A stretch of 64,000 nt of DNA from the NCBI GenBank assembly GCA_944322145.1, contig CALUNW010000009.1, positions 45,900-109,899 on the forward strand. The letters run 5' to 3'. The position numbers and the translations under genes are program-made. Shown here in pieces: positions 34,949-44,267 of this stretch. How positions within the stretch are numbered: the stretch's first letter is position 1; each line of letters opens with the position of its first letter. This stretch comes from an uncultured Atopobiaceae bacterium (lineage in GTDB: Bacteria > Actinomycetota > Coriobacteriia > Coriobacteriales > Atopobiaceae). Below the pieces are notes generated by a model that had not been told where the DNA came from, did not search any database, and saw nothing but the letters and a program-made list of their open reading frames with translations.

Positions 34949-36802
34949 GTGCAAGACCAGGCCAGCCGCTACTCCACAGCGAGCAACCTCGCGTACCTCT
35001 TTGGCCTCATGCGGCGCGACCAGGGCAGCCGCGCGATTGTCTTCTGCGCTCTCCACGTCGCGCTGGGCGTGGCTCTTCCGTTTCTGGGGGCTGCGCTGCC
35101 GAGCCTCGTGGTGGGGGTGCTCGTCGGCGGCATGCCGCCGGCGCAGACGCTCGGGCTTCTCGCCCTCTATGTGGTGGCGCTCCAGGCGGCGCGCGTCGCG
35201 GAGGCGTGGGCGGGCAGCCGCCGGCGCGGGGCCTGCTCCAACGTCCGCGACTCCGGGATGAACGAGATGGCCGACGCGCTGCTCTCCGCCGACTACGCCT
35301 ACCTGAGCTCGGACGAGGGGAGGACCGGCGTGGGCGCCGCCGATGGAGCCTTCTTCAACGGCCCCGACAGCGGATCGGAGGCCATGCTCGGGGGCTTTCT
35401 CGACATGATCATCAACCTTGGCGGCGCGCTCGTCTATGGGGTCGTGATCGGATGGGGCCGGCCGGCGCTGCTCGCCTTCCTGGTGACGGTCTCCGTGCCG
35501 GCCGTGGCGGCGGCAGTCCTCATCCAGCGCCGCGCGGCCGCGCGCTCCGACGAGCAGTACCGTGCCATCCAGCGCTACGACTACCTCATCGCCGAGGCCC
35601 TCTCTCCGCACGGGGCCAAGGACGTGCGGATCTACCGGATGCGCGGCCTGATGTCGGACAAGCTCGACGAGGTCGCCGCCGCGGTGCGCGCCGCCTTCGC
35701 GCACCAGTGGCGCGACGAGGAGGTCTCCGGTCTCGTGGAGGTGGCCTGCTCGCTCGCGCGCGACGCCGCCGTCTACGCGTGGCTCGTCGCGGAGCTCTTC
35801 TCGGGTGCGCTCGACCTCACGACCTTTCTGCTGCTCGTGGGCCTGGTCGCGGGCTTTGGCACCTGGATGCGTGGCTTCTTCGACGGCCTTCTCCTCATGG
35901 TCCAGAAGGGGCGGATCGTCTCGGGCTGGCGCGCGTTCGAGGCCGCATGCCGCCCGGCGCCGCGCCCCGTGAGCGTGCTCCCCACGGCGGGGCGCCCGCA
36001 CGAGATCGCCTTCGACCACGTGTCCTTCTCCTACGACGGAAAGGCCGACGCCCTCTCGGACCTCACCCTCACCGTCCGCGCCGGCGAGCGGCTCGCGCTC
36101 GTGGGGCCCAACGGCGCCGGCAAGACCACGCTCGTGAAGCTCGCGTGCGGCCTCATCGAGCCCACGGCCGGCCGTGTGACCCTGGACGGGGTAGACGTCG
36201 CCCGGATCGACCGTGCGGCGCTCTTCCGCGAGCTCTCCGTGGTCTTCCAGGACCCGAGCGTCTACTCCATCCCTCTTGCCGACAACGTGGCCTGCGCATG
36301 GGACGCGGGGGGCGAGAAGGACGCGCGGCTCGTGCGCGCTCTCGACCAGGCCGACCTGCTCGGGCGCGCCCGCGCGCTGCCGCATGGCCTTGCCACCTAC
36401 CTGGGGCAGGACCTCGCCGACGACGGCGTCACGCTCTCCGGCGGCGAGACCCAGCGGCTCATGCTCGCCCGCGCGCTCTACAAGGGCGCGCCGGTCGTGA
36501 TCCTGGACGAGCCCACCGCGGCGCTCGACCCGCTCGCGGAGCGCCAGATGTACGAGCGCTACGACGAGCTCACGCACGGCAGGACGAGCGTCTTCATCTC
36601 GCACCGCCTGGCGTCCACGCGCTTCTGCGAGCGCGTGGTCTACCTCGAGGGCGGCCGAATCGCCGAGGAGGGGACCCACGAGGAGCTGCTCGCCGCGGGC
36701 GGCGGCTACGCCCGCATGTTCGAGACCCAGGCCCGCTATTACGAGGATGATGAAAAGGGACTGTCCCTTTTCGTCATGGGAGGCGATGACGATGCTGAGT
36801 AG
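34949..36802 (+). CDS. ABC exporter half-transporter
   Basis: 617 residues: six-helix membrane domain (about 25-310), then an ATPase with Walker A GPNGAGKTT (near 386), signature LSGGETQR (near 496), VILDEPTAALDP and ISHRLAS. The start is GTG at 34949. The last about 18 residues (DEKGLSLFVMGGDDDAE) are encoded by and just after the 29-bp palindrome at 36748, which seems to have replaced or extended the original C-terminus. It overlaps the next ABC gene, and the two probably form a heterodimeric exporter. Confidence 0.9.
   Translation: MQDQASRYSTASNLAYLFGLMRRDQGSRAIVFCALHVALGVALPFLGAALPSLVVGVLVGGMPPAQTLGLLALYVVALQAARVAEAWAGSRRRGACSNVRDSGMNEMADALLSADYAYLSSDEGRTGVGAADGAFFNGPDSGSEAMLGGFLDMIINLGGALVYGVVIGWGRPALLAFLVTVSVPAVAAAVLIQRRAAARSDEQYRAIQRYDYLIAEALSPHGAKDVRIYRMRGLMSDKLDEVAAAVRAAFAHQWRDEEVSGLVEVACSLARDAAVYAWLVAELFSGALDLTTFLLLVGLVAGFGTWMRGFFDGLLLMVQKGRIVSGWRAFEAACRPAPRPVSVLPTAGRPHEIAFDHVSFSYDGKADALSDLTLTVRAGERLALVGPNGAGKTTLVKLACGLIEPTAGRVTLDGVDVARIDRAALFRELSVVFQDPSVYSIPLADNVACAWDAGGEKDARLVRALDQADLLGRARALPHGLATYLGQDLADDGVTLSGGETQRLMLARALYKGAPVVILDEPTAALDPLAERQMYERYDELTHGRTSVFISHRLASTRFCERVVYLEGGRIAEEGTHEELLAAGGGYARMFETQARYYEDDEKGLSLFVMGGDDDAE
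36748..36776. repeat. 29-bp palindrome, copy 2, inside coding sequence
   Basis: TGATGAAAAGGGAC, a central T, then GTCCCTTTTCGTCA; near-identical to 33546-33574. It lies within the 3' end of the ABC gene at 34949 and just before the ribosome site of the next gene. Confidence 0.9.
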
Positions 36803-38636
36803 GCTGCGCGACTCGCTCTCGTTTCACCGGACGGGCCTTCGGGTCCTGTGGCTCCTGCACGGGCTCGACCGAGCGCTCCTGCCGGCGCTCGTTATCGACT
36901 CGGTGGTGTGGGTCGCCGCCGCCTACGGGAGCCTCGCCCTCACGGCGCTGCTCGTGAACGGCCTCATGGCGCTCGAGTGGCGCGCCTGCGCGGTCGCGGC
37001 CGCGGGCATCGTTGCCCTGAACGCGCTCGCAGGCGTGGTGGGACGCGTGTGCGGCTACCACCGACAGGACGGCGCCTGGGTCTCGTGGCTGGCCTTCCAG
37101 CTGCTCACCCGCAAGAAGGCGCTCGCCCTGGACTACGAGACCGCGGCGAGCCCTGCCTTCCAGGGCCGCATCGCCACGCTCGACCAGACGGTGCGCATCA
37201 AGGGCGGGCTCTCGATGATTCCGGCGGCGTATCGGGCCGTTCTCGAGAGCGCGCTCTCCATCGCAACGTGCGTGGCGCTCATGGCGGCGCTCGTCGCCGC
37301 CATGCCCGCGCCGGAGGCGCCCCTTGCGCTCGCGGCAAGTCCCGTGGCCTCCGCGGTCCTTCTCGCCTGCGCCGTGTGCGCGCTGGTGCTGGGCCAGCGC
37401 GCGGTCTCGCGGGCGAGCGCGCGCGTCACCGAGCGCTTCTCGCTGGGCGACGGCGCTATGGAGCGGCGGATGGTCTACCTCTATGACGCCATCTGCCACG
37501 GCGACGGCAAGGTCGAGCGCGTCTTTGGGATGCACGACATGCTGCTCGGCGCCTTCCGGTCCGTGAACGCCGACTCAACGCGCTTCTACGACCGCTGGCG
37601 CGCGGGCAACCGGCACGTGGCGATGGCCTCCAACGCGGTGAACGGCGCCTTCGTGCTGGCGGGGTACCTCCTCGTGGCGGTGAAGGTGATCGCCGGGGCC
37701 ATCTCCGTGGGCGCCTTCGCGCAGTACGCGGGCGCGCTCGCGCAGCTCGGCGGCGCCTGGTCGGAGCTCGTGAGCCGCAACAACGACCTGCGCGAGCACT
37801 GCGCATACCTCGCGGAGTACCTCGACGTTCTCGACCTGCCGGAGGCCTCCGGGCGCGGCTCCGTCTCGCCCGAGAAGCGCGACGACGGCGAGTACCTGCT
37901 CGCCTTCGAGCACGTGAGCTTCCGCTACCCCGGCAGCGACGAGGAGGTCCTTCACGACGTGACGCTCGAGCTGGGCGCGCGGCGCAAGACGGCCCTCGTG
38001 GGCTCCAACGGCGCGGGCAAGTCCACCTTCATCAAGCTGCTCTGCCGGCTCTATCGGCCCACCGCGGGGCGCATCACGCTCAACGGCATCGACATCGAGA
38101 AGTACGACGAGGATGAGTACCGCGACCTCATGGCGGTGGTCTTCCAGGACTTCAGGCTCTTTGCCTTCCCGGTGGCGGAGAATCTTGCCGCCGGCTACCC
38201 GCGTGACGACAGCAGGCTTTGGAGGGCGCTTGCCCAGGCGGATGCCGAGGACTTTGTGCGTGCGTGGCCGGACGGGCTCGAGACGCGTCTCTACCAGGGC
38301 CTGGGCCCGGGGGTCACGCCGTCGGGCGGCCAGGCTCAGAAGCTCGCGCTGGCCCGCGCCCTCTACAAGGACGCGTCGGTGGTGATTCTGGACGAGCCCA
38401 CCGCGGCGCTCGACCCCATCTCTGAGGCGGAGGTCTACGAGGGCTTCGACCGGATTGTCGAGGGCCGCACGGCGGTCTACATCTCGCACCGCATGAGCAG
38501 CTGCCGGTTCTGCGACGACATCGTCGTCTTCGACGGCGGGCGCGTCGCGGAGCGGGGCTCGCACGAGGAGCTGCTCGCCGCGGGCGGCCTCTACGCGCGG
38601 CTCTGGGACGCGCAGGCCGGGTACTACGTTGGCTGA
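36792..38636 (+). CDS. ABC exporter half-transporter
   Basis: 614 residues: membrane domain (about 15-330) and ATPase with Walker A GSNGAGKST (near 404), VILDEPTAALDP and ISHRMSS. The signature reads PSGGQAQK (near 510) where most homologues have LSGGQ. GGGAGG lies before two closely spaced ATGs at 36786 and 36792; the second gives the better spacing. It overlaps the 34949 gene by 11 bp, the classic layout of a heterodimeric pair such as BmrCD-type exporters. The substrate is unknown. Confidence 0.9.
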   Translation: MLSRLRDSLSFHRTGLRVLWLLHGLDRALLPALVIDSVVWVAAAYGSLALTALLVNGLMALEWRACAVAAAGIVALNALAGVVGRVCGYHRQDGAWVSWLAFQLLTRKKALALDYETAASPAFQGRIATLDQTVRIKGGLSMIPAAYRAVLESALSIATCVALMAALVAAMPAPEAPLALAASPVASAVLLACAVCALVLGQRAVSRASARVTERFSLGDGAMERRMVYLYDAICHGDGKVERVFGMHDMLLGAFRSVNADSTRFYDRWRAGNRHVAMASNAVNGAFVLAGYLLVAVKVIAGAISVGAFAQYAGALAQLGGAWSELVSRNNDLREHCAYLAEYLDVLDLPEASGRGSVSPEKRDDGEYLLAFEHVSFRYPGSDEEVLHDVTLELGARRKTALVGSNGAGKSTFIKLLCRLYRPTAGRITLNGIDIEKYDEDEYRDLMAVVFQDFRLFAFPVAENLAAGYPRDDSRLWRALAQADAEDFVRAWPDGLETRLYQGLGPGVTPSGGQAQKLALARALYKDASVVILDEPTAALDPISEAEVYEGFDRIVEGRTAVYISHRMSSCRFCDDIVVFDGGRVAERGSHEELLAAGGLYARLWDAQAGYYVG

Positions 38637-38965
38637 CGGAGCGCCCCGCCTCCCAGCAAACGCTGGCTTGCTCCCTACGCCATTGCCCCACTGCGGGTGG
38701 ATAGAAATCGGGTGATACTCTCATCCCGCGGACGGGCTGCGGTCTGCCCTCGACGGTGAGCGGGTGGTGGTGGGGTGTGGGCTATTACCTACTCTAATTC
38801 GGGCTGGGTGCCAACAACCCCCGGCGTTGTCTCCCGAGGATGGGCGGCACCTCCCCTCTCTTTCCAATTGCCTTGTCACATTCCATCCTCTCCTGTGTGT
38901 AATAGATGAGAGGGAAAGCAGCTGCGACCCCAAGGTACCCGACAATCCACGAGAGGAGGCTGCCG
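38637..38965. other. Intergenic, no gene seen
   Basis: About 330 bases between the ABC gene and a decayed sigma-factor gene. No convincing ORF, RNA gene or strong hairpin was found; it probably contains the promoter of the former sigma-factor unit. Confidence 0.5.
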
Positions 38966-39198
38966 ATGACGGGCTCGAAGAGCGCGCCCGACCGCGACCC
39001 CGAACGGCTCGTACGCGACTATGCCGACCTCGCTCGATACGTACGTCGCATCTACCTGCTCTACTACGAGGGCACCCCACGCGCGAGGTCGCTCGGATCG
39101 TCGGCTCCACGAACGTGGTCGCGCACCAGCACCTGAGCCGCACCCGCGCAAGCCTCAGAGACGACCTGAAGGGAGACTACGATGGCTGCTCCACTTGA
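38966..39198 (+). pseudogene. ECF-like sigma factor remnant, frameshifted
   Basis: GAGGAGG precedes the ATG. The first frame gives DPERLVRDYADLARYV then RRIYLLYYEG. After a frameshift near 39070 another frame continues EVARIVGSTNVVAHQHLSRT and RASLRDDLKG to a stop at 39198, which is the region-4 HTH of an ECF sigma factor. Region 2 is mostly deleted. The gene cannot make a working sigma factor. Confidence 0.7.
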
Positions 39199-39406
39199 TG
39201 GCTACACTCGCTCTATGGATGCCCTGCGCTTCTCCGACGAGGCCAAGTCCCGCATTGTCGACCTCCTGAGGGAGGCAGTCACCCTCTCCCCGCAGCATCG
39301 CTTCGTCGAGCGGTGGCACAACGACGGGCCCGTCATGCTGGGTCGCGATTTGCAAATAGATCAGTTATGCACGCCCGTCATTTCGAAGGTCGGACCTGGG
39401 TCGTAA
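39182..39406 (+). pseudogene. Truncated anti-sigma-like protein
   Basis: It overlaps the end of the sigma remnant by 17 bases, as anti-sigma genes usually do. The 74-residue product starts MAAPLDGYTRSMDALRFSD and reads on to LLREA, typical of the cytoplasmic head of anti-sigma factors in this group. It breaks off with no membrane segment. It has decayed together with its partner. Confidence 0.55.
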
Positions 39407-39544
39407 TTGGCGGGCAGGCATGGCGTCCCCTCGCGGGGCCGGGCAGACCGTCCGCCGGGCCGGGGTGCCTGCCCCCCCGCTCGGGTACTATGCATCTAAA
39501 GGTCGGGCGGCGTGCTCGGCCGGCTCGGGATGAGGAGGCGCGTC

Positions 39545-39883
39545 ATGGAGTACGTCTGGATGTGGGGCGTCATCGCCGGAGTTCTCGCGATTGTCTCCGC
39601 CGTGCTGCTCAGCGGGCGTGGCGCGGGCCTCCTCGCCGGCTACAGCACGGCTTCGGCAGCGGAGCGAGCCCACGTCAACGCGCCGAAGCTCGCGCGAACC
39701 ATGGGAGGGGCGACCCTCGTATGCGCTATCTACGCCGCTGCCGTTGCGCTCCTCGTCTACGCGCACGCCCGGGGCGTGGTGGACAGAACGACGCTCTTCC
39801 TCGCGGGCGGCATCGGTGCGCTCGTGCCCGTAGCCGCCCTCTGCGTCGCGGGCTATCGCGCGAACATGGGCACGTACGCCTAG
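39545..39883 (+). CDS. DUF3784-type small membrane protein
   Basis: 112 residues with three hydrophobic helices (about 5-25, 54-74 and 85-105) and the AGYSTASAAERAHVNAPKL loop typical of DUF3784 proteins, which are often next to ABC or bacteriocin export genes in Gram-positive bacteria. The start at 39545 follows GAGGAG by five bases. It lies 72 bp before a bacteriocin-type ABC permease. Function unknown. Confidence 0.75.
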   Translation: MEYVWMWGVIAGVLAIVSAVLLSGRGAGLLAGYSTASAAERAHVNAPKLARTMGGATLVCAIYAAAVALLVYAHARGVVDRTTLFLAGGIGALVPVAALCVAGYRANMGTYA

Positions 39884-39955
39884 GTGGCGTCAGGGGACTG
39901 CGCCCCCGTCGTCCCCTCGACCGAACAAGCAGCGGAACCTCGATGGTGGTGCAAC

Positions 39956-42118
39956 ATGAAGAAGGCTTGGTCAATCGCCAGTCTGCTGATAATAGTCCTG
40001 CTGGGCGTCACCTCAGTCATCTGCGTCAAGGGAGTCTTTGAAGGCCTCGCCTCCAGGCGGGTCGACGGATGGCTCTCGGATCAGCCAACGATCTTCACCT
40101 CGCAGCTAACGGATGGGCAGAAGGACGGCCTCGTCGCCGAACTTCGGAACCTGGCGGGCGAAGGCGCGTTTACCGCGATAAGCGTAGACGAGGAGTCCCT
40201 GCAGTCCGGAGCAACCCTCTACACGTTCAGCATCTTACCGGCGTCGGTCGACGGAGGGGCCGTCGTCGACCCCCTCGTCATTCTCGGCACGACGCTGATA
40301 GACGACGCCCTTATCAGGGAGGTGACCTCCGGCAGCCCGGACAGCTATGCCGGCTATGGGAACGACGTCTTCTCGCGAGTGTCCGACCTGCCCAGCATTC
40401 GCTCCGGCATGTATCTCCGCGTCGACAGGCTGGACGCCGGGAGCGACCTGGGGAGCTCCTGCGCGCTCCTCAGCCTTGAGGGCGGCGACTTTCAATCGCT
40501 GGTAGACAGGCTGTCGCTCGCTATCGGGGTAGCCCCCGAGACCCTGACCACGGAGATGTCGGGCTCGGTCTCGGGGCTCGGCCTGATCTACCTGTTCTGT
40601 GCGGGGGCGTTTGCGCTCCTCTCGCTCATTCTCTGCCTGCTCATGGTGACGCACTCGCTGCTTGAGCTAAAGACGCTGGGAGTGCACCTGCTGCTCGGGT
40701 GGAGCAAGGCCGACTTCGCGAGCGGGCTGCTCTCCTCGCAAGCCCTCCAGATCCTCGCTCTCATTCCGATCGGATTGGTTGGAGCGTTTGCCACCTTGGA
40801 CGGGTTCGCGATCAACGCCGCCTTCGTGGGACTCGCCCTCGCCTCCGTGCTGCCCGCAGTCGTCGTGGCACTTATCTCCGCGGCGGTTGCAGTCGCTCCG
40901 CTCATCTCAGCGCGGCCGGTCGAGGCCATCCACGGGCGATACTCGCGGAGGGGGTTCTACGGACTGGCAGTTGCCGTCCACCTGGTGTGCCTGGTCGCCA
41001 TCTTCGCCGGCTGCCTCTACATAGACCAGCCCCTCGCCATGTACGCGGACCTTGCCCAGACGCGCTCGGCATGGCAGGAGTACGAGGGCTGGTACGTAGT
41101 AAGGGACTTCAGCATCGGGAGCGCCCGGTTCACCGGCAACCCAATGGAGCTCTCGGGGGACATGTACACGTGGTACGCCGAGCATGAGCACGACGACGGC
41201 GTCTACCTTGCGAACGCCGTCAACTACAAGGAGTCGACCATCAGGGCATATGCCGGCTCCGACACGACGCTCGAGCAGCTCCGGTATCTCGCGGCGTCCC
41301 CCTCCTACCTCGAGCTGATCGGGGTGGACGTGTCGGCAGATGTCATCGAGAAGGCCGAGCAGGGGATGCGCGTCTACCTCTTGCCCGAGTCGCTCAGCGC
41401 GAGCGAGGCGAACGAGGTGAGGGACTTCCTCGTTGCCGCGCGGAGGCCCTCCGACTCGAACATCGTCACCCCCTTTATGGAGAATCCCGAGTACGAGTTC
41501 ATCCCCTATGACGCCGATGCGGAGCTCTTCACGTGGAGCACGGACCCTGAAGAGCCGGTCACGTCGAGCGGGTTCGTCATTGCGATTGTGACCGCCGAGA
41601 ACATGGTGCCCTTCGAGTCGGAGAGCCTCGTCGCCTCCGGCCTGGAGAACGCGTACGTGAAGCTCGACGAGCGCGCGGCATCGAGCCTGCTCGACGCCGA
41701 CGGCATGGTCGGGATTGGCGGCTCGGTGGATGCCCGATTCGCCACGGTGGGGAACTACATCGACGGCCTGCGGAAGACCCTCGAGGAGCTCTTCGCGCTC
41801 TTCTCGGTAGTCCTGGTGGTCCTGGTGGTCACCGTCTCCGTCATGGTCGCATGCCTCGTCAACGTGGTCAACCGGGTGAGCGCCCGGGAGATCTCCGTGA
41901 AGTACGTCCTCGGCTTCGGGGTGTGGGACCTGTACCGCCGGGAGGTTCTGTTCGTGACCGTCACCGCCCTGCTGGGCGTTGGCGTGAGCGCCCTCTTCGG
42001 AAGCTCCGCCGGCGTGCTCGTCGGCGTTGCCCTGCTGGCCATTTCGAACCTCGTCATTGCGGTCGTATCGCGCAAGGGGTCTGCGGCCGTCGTGCTGGAA
42101 ACCGTCTCCAAGGAGTAG
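39956..42118 (+). CDS. Bacteriocin-export-type ABC permease (DUF1430-like)
   Basis: 720 residues. One N-terminal helix (about 5-28) and a large extracytoplasmic domain are followed by a three-helix block (about 205-330), a second external domain, and a final three-helix FtsX-like block (about 615-710). This is the pattern of the bacteriocin-associated integral membrane proteins linked to the lactococcin-972 class. It is coupled 2 bp before its ATPase gene. No clear Shine-Dalgarno is seen before the ATG at 39956. The G+C content is a little lower than in the ABC genes before it. Confidence 0.8.
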   Translation: MKKAWSIASLLIIVLLGVTSVICVKGVFEGLASRRVDGWLSDQPTIFTSQLTDGQKDGLVAELRNLAGEGAFTAISVDEESLQSGATLYTFSILPASVDGGAVVDPLVILGTTLIDDALIREVTSGSPDSYAGYGNDVFSRVSDLPSIRSGMYLRVDRLDAGSDLGSSCALLSLEGGDFQSLVDRLSLAIGVAPETLTTEMSGSVSGLGLIYLFCAGAFALLSLILCLLMVTHSLLELKTLGVHLLLGWSKADFASGLLSSQALQILALIPIGLVGAFATLDGFAINAAFVGLALASVLPAVVVALISAAVAVAPLISARPVEAIHGRYSRRGFYGLAVAVHLVCLVAIFAGCLYIDQPLAMYADLAQTRSAWQEYEGWYVVRDFSIGSARFTGNPMELSGDMYTWYAEHEHDDGVYLANAVNYKESTIRAYAGSDTTLEQLRYLAASPSYLELIGVDVSADVIEKAEQGMRVYLLPESLSASEANEVRDFLVAARRPSDSNIVTPFMENPEYEFIPYDADAELFTWSTDPEEPVTSSGFVIAIVTAENMVPFESESLVASGLENAYVKLDERAASSLLDADGMVGIGGSVDARFATVGNYIDGLRKTLEELFALFSVVLVVLVVTVSVMVACLVNVVNRVSAREISVKYVLGFGVWDLYRREVLFVTVTALLGVGVSALFGSSAGVLVGVALLAISNLVIAVVSRKGSAAVVLETVSKE

Positions 42119-42120
42119 CG

Positions 42121-42780
42121 ATGCAGTCGTACATTCAGATCGAGTCCCTCTCGAAGTCCTACGGGAAGCATCGCGTCCTCTCAGACCTCGACCTCTCCAT
42201 CGGGAGGGGCGAGTCCGTCGCAATCACGGGGCCGTCGGGGTGCGGCAAGACGACGCTGCTGAACATCCTGGGGCTGCTCGAGACGTACGACTCGGGGAGC
42301 GTCCGCCTATCCGGAAGGAAGTACCCGGGGATAGGGACCAGGCAGGCGATGCTCCTGCGCCGCAACGAGATTAACTACCTCTTCCAGTCTTTTGCGCTCA
42401 TCGACTCGAGGACGGTGCGAGACAACCTCATGCTCGCCCTGCACTACTCGAGGCTGTCCAAGAGGGAGAAGGGCGACGCCATCGAGGGGGCGCTGGAGAG
42501 GTTCTCGATCTCCGGCAAGCTCGACTCCGTCGTGAACGAGCTCTCGGGCGGCGAGAAGCAGCGCGTCGCGATTGCCCGCGCCATGCTCAAGCCTGGCAGC
42601 CTCATCCTCGCCGACGAGCCGACGGGCTCCCTGGACGCCCGCATGGCGGAGACCGTCATGGACTCGCTCGTCTCCGCCGCCCGGGAGGCGAGAAAGACGC
42701 TCGTGGTCGTGACGCACGACATGTCGATGGCGGCGAAGTGCGACCGCACGCTCAGCATGAGCGGAGGGAAGCTGGTCTGA
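42121..42780 (+). CDS. ABC transporter ATPase, lactococcin-972/MacB type
   Basis: A 219-residue ATPase with Walker A GPSGCGKTT (about 38-46), signature LSGGEKQR (about 141-148), LADEPTGSLD and THD. Size and motifs match the MacB/LolD class and the subgroup annotated with lactococcin-972 bacteriocin export. It pairs with the DUF1430-like permease just upstream, forming an exporter or a mechanotransmission complex at the membrane. No lactococcin-type precursor gene was found nearby, so immunity or peptide-resistance function is equally likely. Confidence 0.88.
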   Translation: MQSYIQIESLSKSYGKHRVLSDLDLSIGRGESVAITGPSGCGKTTLLNILGLLETYDSGSVRLSGRKYPGIGTRQAMLLRRNEINYLFQSFALIDSRTVRDNLMLALHYSRLSKREKGDAIEGALERFSISGKLDSVVNELSGGEKQRVAIARAMLKPGSLILADEPTGSLDARMAETVMDSLVSAAREARKTLVVVTHDMSMAAKCDRTLSMSGGKLV

Positions 42781-42868
42781 GCCAGCCTTCCGGCGGGCGA
42801 CCCCGGCGAAGGAGCCGCGAGAGCGCCCCCCCCCTGCGCCGGCGGCCGAAGAATCTTCCCGATGACAG

Positions 42869-42919
42869 TTGACGTCTTATACCTTGCGTCATATAGTGTG
42901 TGTAGCACAGTATACGACG
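42869..42919 (+). promoter_or_regulatory. Strong promoter with inverted repeat, before padR
   Basis: TTGACG (42869-42874), 17-bp spacer, TATAGT (42892-42897). CGTCTTATAC (42873-42882) and GTATACGACG (42910-42919) are inverted repeats (9 of 10) spanning the -10 region, a plausible operator for the PadR protein encoded 16 bp downstream. Confidence 0.7.
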
Positions 42920-42934
42920 AGGGGAGGTGTGCGG

Positions 42935-43255
42935 ATGGAGGCCCAGATGAAGCGCGGCTTCCTGGAGGCCTGCGTGCTCGCGGCAGTCTCGGGCGAGGAG
43001 TCCTACGGGTACCAGATCGTGAAGGACGTGCCGGCCAGCATGGGGCTCACGGAGTCGACGCTCTACCCGCTCCTGAAGAGGCTCGAGAAGGCGGGGTGCA
43101 TCACGGCGCGCTCCGCCGAGCACAACGGGCGGCTGCGGCGCTACTACCGCATCACGGACGCAGGCCGCGAGCGCGTCGAGGAGTTCCTGGCCGAGTGGCC
43201 GTCCGTACAGGAGATCTACGCATACGTTGAGGAGGCGCACCATGACGCGCGATGA
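42935..43255 (+). CDS. PadR-family transcriptional regulator
   Basis: A 106-residue PadR protein: winged helix (MKRGFLEACVLAAVSGEESY, then GYQIVKD) with the STLYPLLKRLEKAGCI recognition region and a short C-terminal dimerisation helix. The start at 42935 follows GGGGAGG by seven bases. It probably represses its own promoter at the inverted repeat 42873-42919. It overlaps the DUF1700 gene by 14 bp, the usual pairing in which the PadR controls an envelope-stress membrane protein. Confidence 0.9.
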   Translation: MEAQMKRGFLEACVLAAVSGEESYGYQIVKDVPASMGLTESTLYPLLKRLEKAGCITARSAEHNGRLRRYYRITDAGRERVEEFLAEWPSVQEIYAYVEEAHHDAR

Positions 43256-44123
43256 GTTCCTGGGCCGGCTGGGCGAGCTGCTCGCCTGCCTGCCGGCCGA
43301 GCAGGTGGAGGAGACCAAGGCGTTCTACGCGGAGGCCATCGCCGACCGCATGGAGGACGGGATGTCAGAGGAGGAGGCGGTGGCCGCCATGGGCGCGCCC
43401 GGGGAGGTGGCCGAGGCCACGCTCGACGACCTGCCCGCCGTGCCGCGCGCGATCGCGAGGACGCGCCGGCGCAGCACCGCGCTCCTGTGGGTCCTCGCCG
43501 TCGTGGGCTCGCCCGTGTGGGCCCCTCTGCTGCTCGCCTTCGCCGCGGTCGCGGTCTCGATCTACTTCTGCATCTGGGTGCTGGCGCTCTGCATCTGGCT
43601 GCTGGTCCCCGCGCTCGGGGCGGTGGGGGTCGCCGCGCTCGCCTTCATGACGGTGGGCGTCAAGCTCGGGCTCATCCCGTACGCGATCGCGATGCTGGGC
43701 TGCGGCGTCGCCCTCCTCGGCGGGGCGCTCCTCGCGGGGGCGGGGGCGTGGGCGGCCTCCAGGCAGATCGCGCGCCTCTCGGTGCTCTGGGCGAGGAAGG
43801 CGGTCTCCCCCTTCTGGAAGCCCCGTGACGGCGGGAGGGGCGCCGGGCGCGGGGCCGGGGCCGCGCACCTCGCGGGCGTCATGACAAGCGCGAAGAAGAT
43901 CTACCTCGCCGTTGCGGGCGGACTCGTGGCTGCGGGGGTCGTCATAGCGGGGATTGGGTTTGTCGCCTCCGGCTTCGACCCGGCCGTGTTCTCGACGCGG
44001 CTCGATTCGCGCAGCGGCGAGATAGTGCTCGGCGGCGTCGAGGTGGAGGGCCCCACCGGCATGTACAACCTCGACCGCGTCTTCGGGCTCGGCGACGTCA
44101 GCGTGGGGGTCACCGGGGAGTAG
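43242..44123 (+). CDS. DUF1700 membrane protein, PadR-coupled
   Basis: 293 residues. The N-terminal DUF1700 head (TRDEFLGRLGELLACLPAEQ; about 1-65) is followed by four hydrophobic segments (about 80-180), a glycine/arginine-rich linker and a further helix (about 220-245) leading to a short external tail. Such proteins are encoded with PadR regulators and are thought to take part in envelope adaptation. GAGGAGG lies six bases before the ATG inside padR. The tail is shorter than the adhesin-like DUF4097 domains that often follow, so the C-terminus may be truncated. Confidence 0.82.
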   Translation: MTRDEFLGRLGELLACLPAEQVEETKAFYAEAIADRMEDGMSEEEAVAAMGAPGEVAEATLDDLPAVPRAIARTRRRSTALLWVLAVVGSPVWAPLLLAFAAVAVSIYFCIWVLALCIWLLVPALGAVGVAALAFMTVGVKLGLIPYAIAMLGCGVALLGGALLAGAGAWAASRQIARLSVLWARKAVSPFWKPRDGGRGAGRGAGAAHLAGVMTSAKKIYLAVAGGLVAAGVVIAGIGFVASGFDPAVFSTRLDSRSGEIVLGGVEVEGPTGMYNLDRVFGLGDVSVGVTGE

Positions 44124-44267
44124 GTTCCCCTTCGCGCAGTAGTCCTCAAGGCTTTCCGCCTCATGAGCCGACGGCGAACGAGCCTGGCACGGAGGCTTTG
44201 AACCGACACAGAATCGCCCCCGCTTCGCGGGAGCTTCCCAACGCATGCCCAACAGGGAGTGATGCGA

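Noticed and set aside
39407..39955. Search for a lactococcin-972 precursor next to the exporter
   Set aside because: The only good ORF (39545-39883) is a three-helix membrane protein without a secreted-peptide signal.
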